From Brachypodium distachyon (taxonomy: Eukaryota; Streptophyta; Magnoliopsida; Poales; Poaceae): a stretch of 64,000 bases of DNA. How positions within the stretch are numbered: the first letter of the stretch is position 1; the number at the start of each line of letters is the position of its first letter. The DNA lies in NCBI RefSeq assembly GCF_000005505.3, contig NC_016132.3:16296501-16360500 (forward strand). Reading direction: 5' to 3'. The position numbers and the translations under genes are program-made. This document shows, in pieces, positions 57,552 through 64,000 of this stretch. Below the pieces are notes generated by a model. The model searched no databases. It was not told the DNA's origin and saw only the letters and a program-made list of their open reading frames with translations.

Positions 57552-58719
57552 GGGTCTCCAGGCAACAATGTCTCTTCTCATCAAACCTCTCTACCCCCTT
57601 TCACAAACAGTAAACAGCGGCGCGCAAAAGAACACAGAAGAGCTGAGGAATCAATTGAAACTGAGACAGTCACCCAAACTGCGGATGGCCGCTGGACGCG
57701 AGCTGCGGAGGCAGTCGACGGCTGGAGGCACACGACAACCCCGCCGGCAAGACCCTCGCCGTCGCCGTCGCCGCATCAAGAAGAAGCCCGCCGCAATCTT
57801 CTCGTCCTCGACCTTCACGCACGACACGGCGCCGGCCACAACCACGCCTAGCACGAGGCCATTAGCCTGTTGATCTGCTCTGGGATTGAGGCGATTTGAG
57901 AAATCGACGGATCGGGCTGTCGAATTGGGGATCGGTGGAATTCCAGGATAGGGGAGACTAGGGATTTTCCGGTTGCTCGCGGGAAGGAAAGAGGCGAGGT
58001 TGGTGGGGAAAAAAAAGTTCAGACATGTGGGCTCCGTCTTATGGCTCAGGTCGGCCTTAAGCATCGTGGAACTCTTATTTCGTTATAGCAGGGTCCTACC
58101 TTAAGGTGATTTAAGATATAAGGATTGGAGCTGCCCTTAGGAAGTGCACAGGAAACTTCCAAAAAGAAAATGCAGAGTAGATTTTTTTTTTACGGAAAAA
58201 AGTTTCCTGAGGTATCTTAGTGTCGGGAATTATTATCTTAGTTGAAAAAATGGAAAATAAAATAAAATAAGAAAAATAACGAGAAAATTTAAGTGGAATA
58301 ATAAAAACCCGGAAAAAAATACTACTAAATGAAAAGATAAGGCTTCACATCCAATTGGGCTGGCCGGGCGGCAATGGATCCCGGAAATTGGGTTTGTGTC
58401 ATCACAAACTGAAGATGTGGGCTGGGCCTGCTGGCGTTGGCGCACCTTCGAGAAATCATTAGAAATTGCGTTCTGCTTCGACTTTCACGTACTCTACCGA
58501 GATTCGGAGTTCGAGAGTCGAGACCGTGGAGTCGGAGGCGGCGGAGGAAAGCGAGCAACGAAACCCTATCCCCATCGATCCGATTTCTCTTCTTATTCGA
58601 TTCCAGTTTCGTTTTGCCTAGCTACTCCGTAGCACTTTCGTGTTCGATCCTCTATTATATATGTACAATTAATCGACAATCGCCAGGCAGGGATCCGATC
58701 GAAGAGAGCGGAAGCAGCA
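57552..58719. other. Upstream region of the mitochondrial-protein gene
   Basis: A GC-rich patch at 57640-57880 gives low-complexity Arg-rich frames without recognisable domains. 58180-58320 is A-rich. No gene is called; the promoter and 5' UTR of the gene starting at 58720 lie at the right. Confidence 0.35.
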
Positions 58720-59939
58720 ATGGCAGCGGCGCTTCGAAACGCGGCGGCGAGGCTCGGCGGCCTCCGCGCACTCCAGCGAACGCAGGCGGCAATCATCTCA
58801 GAGGAGCGACGGCAGGTTCAGACAAGGCTCCTCCACACCAGGGTGCGTTCCGTGCAAAATTAACATCTCCTTTGTATCGTTTTCTACCTCTGGATTAGTT
58901 CAATATATCGTTTCCCCCATCCATAATGCCTCTGGATTAGTTTCGTATGTCGTTTTCTCCATCCATAATACCTCTGGATTAGTTTCATACAGATGGAGGA
59001 TTTAGACCTTTTCGAAAAAGGATAATGGATTATTATTTTCTTCCTTTATCATCTAATTCAAACAGCTAGTTTTCCTGGTTTGGAACTCGGAAACAGTTAA
59101 CCCATGCCCATATCTCGAATCTTACCTCGATCCATGTAACTAATAAGAGAAGGTTGCACTCATCCATGTTTGCCTCCTATCCTTTAGTTAGCAGCAACAA
59201 TGTACTGGGTACATTCCACTTGGGTTCCATGAATCTTTTTGTAGAATTCCCTGCTACTCCTTCGGTCCCATATCAAGTGACTCAAATTTATCCAAATATA
59301 GATGTATCTATGACTAAAAAGCGTCTAGATACATGTAATAGAAAGTCACTTAATATGGGACGGAGGGAGTATTACGCTTCTTTAGCACAAACTCAATCTT
59401 TTGTGTGCTTGTGCAAAATTAACCTGCTACATCCAGCCCTCCACCATTGACGAGAAGAAAGACGTCGCGATTCGCTTAGGCAAAATCAATGAGATGAAAG
59501 AGGAGATGTACAATCTGATTGCCGAGTTTGAAACGAAGTACAAGGTTCCTGTCAGGGTAGCCTGGCCGAATCAACAGCTGCTGGAGGTGCTTTCCGTGCA
59601 AGTCAAGCCTAGATCCAACGACCCCCACTGGTACATATATAGTCTCAGACAATTTGCACATTTATATGCATAGATATACATTTCCCCCTTATTTTCATTC
59701 TTCTGCTTATTACATCATCTGACACATGTAGGCGCTCGTGTCGAAATTCAAGGATAAGAGGTCGTTTTATGTGGCTAGTTGGGGTATGTACGAGTGCCAG
59801 TATCTTTGCAGATGGTTTCATATGGTGTCTCAAAGAAGTAGAAGATCCAGAAAGGAAAATTATAGAAAGCATGAAGAAGTTAGTCATGGACAGGTGGAAC
59901 AAGCAAGATCAGTGGAATCAGTCGAAAAATGGAAGATGA
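58720..59939 (+). CDS. Small putative mitochondrial protein of unknown function, three exons
   Basis: Exons 58720-58842, 59437-59630 and 59732-59939 are joined by GT-AG introns in consistent phases to give 174 residues. The first 41 residues (MAAALRNAAARLGGLRALQR ... RLLHTR) are Arg/Ala-rich without acidic residues until position 27, typical of a mitochondrial presequence. The middle exon encodes an amphipathic helical segment (IDEKKDVAIRLGKINEMKEE, NLIAEFETKYKVPVRVAWP). The last exon has one hydrophobic stretch (RFMWLVGVCTSASIFADGFI) followed by a charged tail (EVEDPERKIIESMKKLVMDR). I do not recognise the family. One coding exon set, plausible targeting and absence of lesions suggest a real host gene. 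A Stowaway MITE lies in intron 1. Confidence 0.72.
59257..59369. mobile_element. Stowaway MITE (113 bp) in intron 1
   Basis: CTCCTTCGGTCCCATATCAA and TTAATATGGGACGGAGGGAG are inverted ends, flanked by TA. Confidence 0.88.
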
Positions 59940-60484
59940 TCGGATGACGAGTTCATCAGAAATAAAAAAAGCAAAGATGAATATGCTAGCTTTCTGAAAT
60001 GTATATGTTTGCTGTACTTGAGTCAGTGTTTCGTATCGAGGGTCTCTGATAGCTTTGTAGACCGAATAAACTATCTTCATGTGTATTTGGTGTCCCTCAA
60101 TTCCTCATGATCTTTGCTCAATAAATAAATAAATCTGTTGTTGTCAACAAATCCATTCATGGGCCCAATTTACTTTGCACAGTACACGTACAGGCTTGAG
60201 CTGGGCCAGGAACTGCTTCAGATCATACCCGTCTTTGGCAGTGACTGATCCGAAGCTCATCCAGTTCAATAAGAACTTAAGAAAAAGAACAATCTTCAGT
60301 CTTAACCGATCAGATTTCTCTTGTACAAAATTCAAAGATGAACCGAAGAGTATTATGTTGATACTACCACGGTTTGATGTGCCATTTTTGTTTCTTCAAG
60401 CTGCAAACCGAACTTGGATCCGAGTGCATGCGGTGCGCGTTGAAGATTTGCTGGACCGGATGTGCCTTTCGTGTGGTCTCTGAA
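59940..60484. other. 3' region and unrecognised sequence
   Basis: The 3' UTR of the preceding gene is followed by an open stretch on both strands at 60150-60484 with no known domain. It may be captured or transposon-derived. Confidence 0.3.
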
Positions 60485-60489
60485 TTTAG

Positions 60490-60690
60490 ATGGGTGGTGT
60501 GCAGTCAGGTCATACGGCCTCGATAATGGCCACCTTCATCAAACTTATAGTTGTAGGTATAGCATAGTGGCTTCGACCTGATTGATGTATTCATTTTTGT
60601 CAAGCTTGATAAATAAATTTAATAAAATTGGTTGGTGCATAATTCTGATGCAGAGGCTAGAGGTTTCGACCTCCTTTTCAAGAAAAAAAA
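60490..60690 (+). mobile_element. 5'-truncated LINE 3' end, copy 2
   Basis: GTGCAGTCAGGTCATACGGC, TTGATGTATTCATTTTTGTC, CTGATGCAGAGGCTAGAGG and CCTCCTTTTCAAG with poly-A: same family and direction as 56865-57050. Confidence 0.75.
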
Positions 60691-60714
60691 TGAACATGGT
60701 TTTAAGGCATAATA

Positions 60715-60755
60715 CTCCCTCCATTCCGAATTAATTGACGTGGATTTTTTTTCAA
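60715..60755. mobile_element. Half of a Stowaway MITE
   Basis: CTCCCTCCATTCCGAATTAA followed by TTGACGTGGATTTTT matches one arm of the 82-bp Stowaway subfamily. The other arm is missing. Confidence 0.6.
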
Positions 60756-60864
60756 GAATACACCGTAGCAGGTGTATAAAGAAGAAGTTAGACTGCGATG
60801 CAGTTACAGACCCAATCGGGCCGAGGATTACAAGGTCAATTAGCCATTATCTATCCACTCGTCC

Positions 60865-61924
60865 AGCTATCAGCCTGATCGGGAATTTCCGCGTTCCAAG
60901 CCCTAGCCGCCAAGAGGCAGGAGGCCGCCAGGAGTTTTCCGATCAGCGTTTTTTCTTCCGGTTCCCCTCGTCTCCGACCGCCGATTAGGCATCGAGTGAC
61001 GAGGGGAACCATAGATCAACATCTGGTTTGGAAGGGGGGGGTTCGGGGGGAAACCTTTTAAGTCCCCTCGAACTGAGCCAATTTGCCAAATTTGAAATAA
61101 AAATTCAGGAAAAATCTATACCTTCTAAACTTTTGGTATAGCATCGCGCCGGTCACTGTCGCGGGGTCGATGACTCGGTGGGATCGAACAGCTAGCATCT
61201 GCCCGATTGGTCCACAACCTGTGCCTTCTTGTTCACTGAGGTTACAGTCTATCAATTTCCATCCAGGGCTGTGTAGTAAGGTTGTTGCCTTGTACTGGCC
61301 ATTTGCCCCCGGGGACAGTTTTCTGGGATAGGATCTGAATGGCACTTCCCAAGCTAGTCTACCGAATGGCAATCGGAACAACATGCAGTTTGTCTACCTT
61401 CTTTGTGAGGTTTTGTGTCCTCGCGACGACGTCTTGGTGGAGGAGGCGACGGCGTATGGAATAATAGTCTCTCGCTCCATCCTCTTCCTGGTGTAGTCAA
61501 CACGATCTACTCCATGGAGCTCGCGGATCTCGCGGTTTGTTTTTTCGTTATTTTGGTCTTTTTTCTAGTTGGTTCGGCGACGAATCAGCAAATCGACAAC
61601 CTGCCTTGCAAGGGGTGTATCCCCGGCCAGAGTGCGTTCAACGATATTAGGTTCTCATCGGTTGCGGTGAGCGACTCATGTGGCTATTCAAAACCTATAA
61701 CGTTAGTCCAGCTTGTGCAGATCTGGTCTTCTGCAATTTCATCACCGAAGACATGAAGAGTTTTCAAGATACTAATGACGGATCAAGAGTTATTTACTTC
61801 AAAGAATCTTGATGTAACTTTTAGTTTCATTAGGTTTTTTGTCGTTGATTTTCGTTTCAATTTCGATTATTTGTACTTTGTTTATTGAATCAATAAAGCC
61901 AGATGTTTCTCAAAGAAAAAAAAA
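60865..61924 (+). mobile_element. 1.06 kb retroposon with 16-bp target duplication
   Basis: ATCTATCCACTCGTCC is present at 60849-60864 and again at 61925-61940, enclosing a 1,060-bp insert that ends AATAAAGCC...AAAGAAAAAAAAAA. The start is GC-rich (CCTAGCCGCCAAGAGGCAGG), as in 5' ends of LINEs or mRNAs. An open frame at 61415-61756 encodes a Cys-containing protein with one hydrophobic helix (LADLAVCFFVILVFFLVGSA) that I do not recognise. It could be an internally deleted LINE or a retroposed transcript. The poly-A tail and perfect duplication indicate a recent L1-mediated insertion. Confidence 0.8.
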
Positions 61925-61940
61925 ATCTATCCACTCGTCC

Positions 61941-62570
61941 TGCCCACCAGAAAAAAGAGAAAACATGGAGTCGGTAAAGAAGACCAGCTCGGCGCCAAGC
62001 CTCGCCCTCCATCTGAATGTTCCCAAACACATTGGACAGATTCGTCATCGAAAACCATCTTATTCCTATGCTTCCATATCGTCCAAATAATCAACGTGAT
62101 CGAGGTCGCGAGCTGTTTCCTAGGCTTGCCGCTGACTGGCAAGTCATTCCACCAATTTACCAAAACGGAGTCCGGCGTAGGAATCCACTCCAGCTTGTTC
62201 CAGCCACTGAGGATCACGAACCACAACTGTCTGGCGAAGACACAACTGAGGAACAGGTGACCAGAGTTCTCCGGAAGTTGATCACAGAGTGGACATCGAT
62301 CCGGGTGATGGAGACCGTGTCGCTCTAGCCTATCGGCCGTCCAGCATCTCTTCCGACACACCAGCTAGATGAAAAACTTGCAACAGTCGGGGCCTTGGAC
62401 TTCCAGGCAAGATTCCAAGCCGGCATCTCTACCCTGCCCTCGAACAGAGCACTGTAGGCCGATTTGACAGAAAACTGTCCAGTGTTTGACCAACGCCACC
62501 TGAAGGAATGAGCCCCTTCCTCCAGCACCGTCCTTCCACCTGATCCCAAAGCTCTAGGTATTCGTGAATG
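61941..62570 (-). pseudogene. LINE ORF2 C-terminal fragment (zf-RVT)
   Basis: On the minus strand 62549-62325 encodes FSVKSAYSALFEGRVEMPAW and 62361-61941 encodes CRKRCWTADRLERHGLHHPD then CPLCDQLPENSGHLFLSCVF and IIWTIWKHRNKMVFDD. This is the zf-RVT module at the end of plant LINE polymerases. A frameshift lies at about 62340. Its downstream part is interrupted by the retroposon at 60865-61924. It belongs to a different LINE subfamily from the element at 49540-55590. Confidence 0.75.
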
Positions 62571-64000
62571 GGACTGTCTAATGAGCAGGCACCTGATTTA
62601 GTATCCAATAACAGTCGCCTGTTTTGGAGGATATAAACAGGCGCCTGTTATTTGGAACAAAAGCAGACGCCTGCCTTTTCTGCCAAAAACAGGCAGATCT
62701 CACATAAGCAGTTTGTTTTGCAAAACAATCAACAACTGGCTGCCTTTGGTGCCAAAACAAAGAGATTCAAACTGCAAATTTAGGTTTTGGCGCCAGAAAC
62801 ATATAACAATGCATACAAAAAAAGGATCAGGGAAAAAAATTGATTTTGTAGTGCAAACTTGTTTAAAGTTCTTGCTCTTTTGTGCACAGAGATGTGCAGA
62901 GAGATTCAGACTCTAAGCTCCCTTCCATTACATCATTTATCACTGCAAAAAAAATTACACATAGGGCAAAGAAACTGAAACTGACTGCAAATTACAGTAA
63001 TAAAGTTTCCAAATTTGGATAGGAGCTAGAGGAGATGCAAACCTGTTCTCTTCCATGCAGATACATTCAGAATCCAAAAATCTTTCCAGGGCAGCATTCA
63101 TCACTCCAAAAATGAAAACACATGCAAAAGATTAGATGCAGAGTGCATGTACAGTAGTTGGTTCCCAAAATATAGATAGGAGCTAAAGCAACTGCAAACC
63201 TGATCTCTTTATGCAGAACCATTCTCACTCCAAAATCCTTCCAGGTGAGACCAAAATTATCAAAAACAAAGGCAAGCATTTATCAGTTCAAAATGTACAC
63301 ATAGGCAAATCTTAGATGCTGGCTGCATTTACAGTAGTGAGTTCCCAAGATACAAAAGATAGAGCAGCATCCATTTACACACATGATAGAAACCAACTTG
63401 CAAAACACAACATTCGTTACATGACCAAAAGATTGCATGCTCATTGCATTTAGAGTACTCAGTTCTACTACAGCAAATAATCATGACCATAACCATTGGG
63501 TATCCATATGAACAAAGAGACACAAACTCCAACTGACAAAATATCATTCAGATACCCTGTTTTAAAAATCTGCATCAAAAAACAATCAAAATTTTCAAAC
63601 CTATAAATTCTGTTATAAACCTGTTATAGCTTTTGTCTCAACACACATAAAATGTTCAAATCATCTGGGCATAAAAGACAGCTCAAAAATTCATAAAACG
63701 CACACATTTAAAAAAGAAGCACTTGCTTCAATCACTTAAGCTATTATGTACTAACTATTGTAATGTATTATTCAAGAAATCTCAACAGAATAACTGGACA
63801 CAGAGAAGTACACAGAAAGCAAACCATGCCCACGTATTGCCACCAAAAATTCAAACACCAAATACAGATTCAAAAAATTTGAGCATCACCCCCAAGCGAA
63901 CATCGCTAGTGAGCGAACCTGTTTTATTTATGCAGCCACCGACATGGGGGCTTCATTTCCTTCAGGGAAATCCCACACCAGTCCACGCAGCATACATATG
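62571..64000. other. AT-rich region with diverged direct repeats, no gene
   Basis: At 62600-62700 AACAGGCGCCTGTT (62636-62649) forms a perfect 14-bp palindrome, with related CAGGCGCCTG / CAGACGCCTG words around it. From about 63000 to 63450 a unit of ~160 bp recurs in diverged form (GGATAGGAGCTA...ACTGCAAACCTG, ATGCAGAxxCATTC, CTTTCCAGG, TTACAGTAGTGAGTTCCC). No coding frame is supported. Confidence 0.45.

Noticed and set aside
57568..57873. Arg-rich 101-codon frame starting MSLLIKPLYP
   Set aside because: Low complexity in a GC-rich patch next to a MITE, no recognisable domain and no splice context.
62017..62328. 103-codon plus-strand frame
   Set aside because: Antisense to the zf-RVT coding sequence of a LINE fragment.

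Overview
The window is plant nuclear DNA from a grass, most likely a Pooideae species of the wheat/barley/Brachypodium kind. The evidence is the many Stowaway MITEs with CTCCCTCCGT ends and TA target sites, Tourist-like MITEs with TTA target sites, Mutator, PIF/Harbinger, LTR and L1-type LINE elements, and split genes with GT-AG introns. The species cannot be fixed from sequence alone.

Layout. 0.5-1.3 kb: two exons of a decayed MCM3 gene (minus strand), followed by a broken LTR. 2.1-14.5 kb: a 12.3 kb Mutator-like element with ~250 bp GC-rich inverted ends. It holds a solo LTR, an 11-copy tandem repeat, a mudrA-type transposase, a plant-mobile-domain gene, an acidic serine-rich ORF and a GRF-zinc-finger gene, and nearly all its genes carry stop codons. 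15.2-19.3 kb: a PIF/Harbinger element with an intact DDE transposase and a damaged Myb-like partner. Its right end sits inside a FAR1-related pseudogene (19.3-20.9 kb). 22.6 kb: an intronless histone H3 gene.

24.9-42.1 kb is the main gene block: a GPI-type GH17 beta-1,3-glucanase (minus), an alpha/beta hydrolase (minus) with two degenerate local copies, and a GH35 beta-galactosidase (plus, 19 exons) with three GC-AG introns and a one-base frameshift. 43.9-49.3 kb: an L-type lectin receptor kinase and an intronless sulfotransferase, separated by a ~188 bp tandem array. 49.5-55.6 kb: a nearly full-length but mutated L1-type LINE whose ORF1 contains a 60-bp coding minisatellite. 55.6-57.6 kb: LTR, LINE-tail and MITE debris. 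58.7-59.9 kb: a three-exon gene for a small putative mitochondrial protein. 60.5-62.6 kb: a LINE fragment split by a 1.06 kb retroposon with a 16-bp target duplication. 62.6-64 kb: AT-rich diverged repeats.

The genes do not form a pathway. GH17 glucanase, GH35 galactosidase and lectin receptor kinase all act at the cell wall or surface, but their adjacency is not evidence of a cluster. The most distinctive object is the composite Mutator-like element, in which minisatellites occupy the spacers and two introns; one of those introns looks like a product of tandem duplication.
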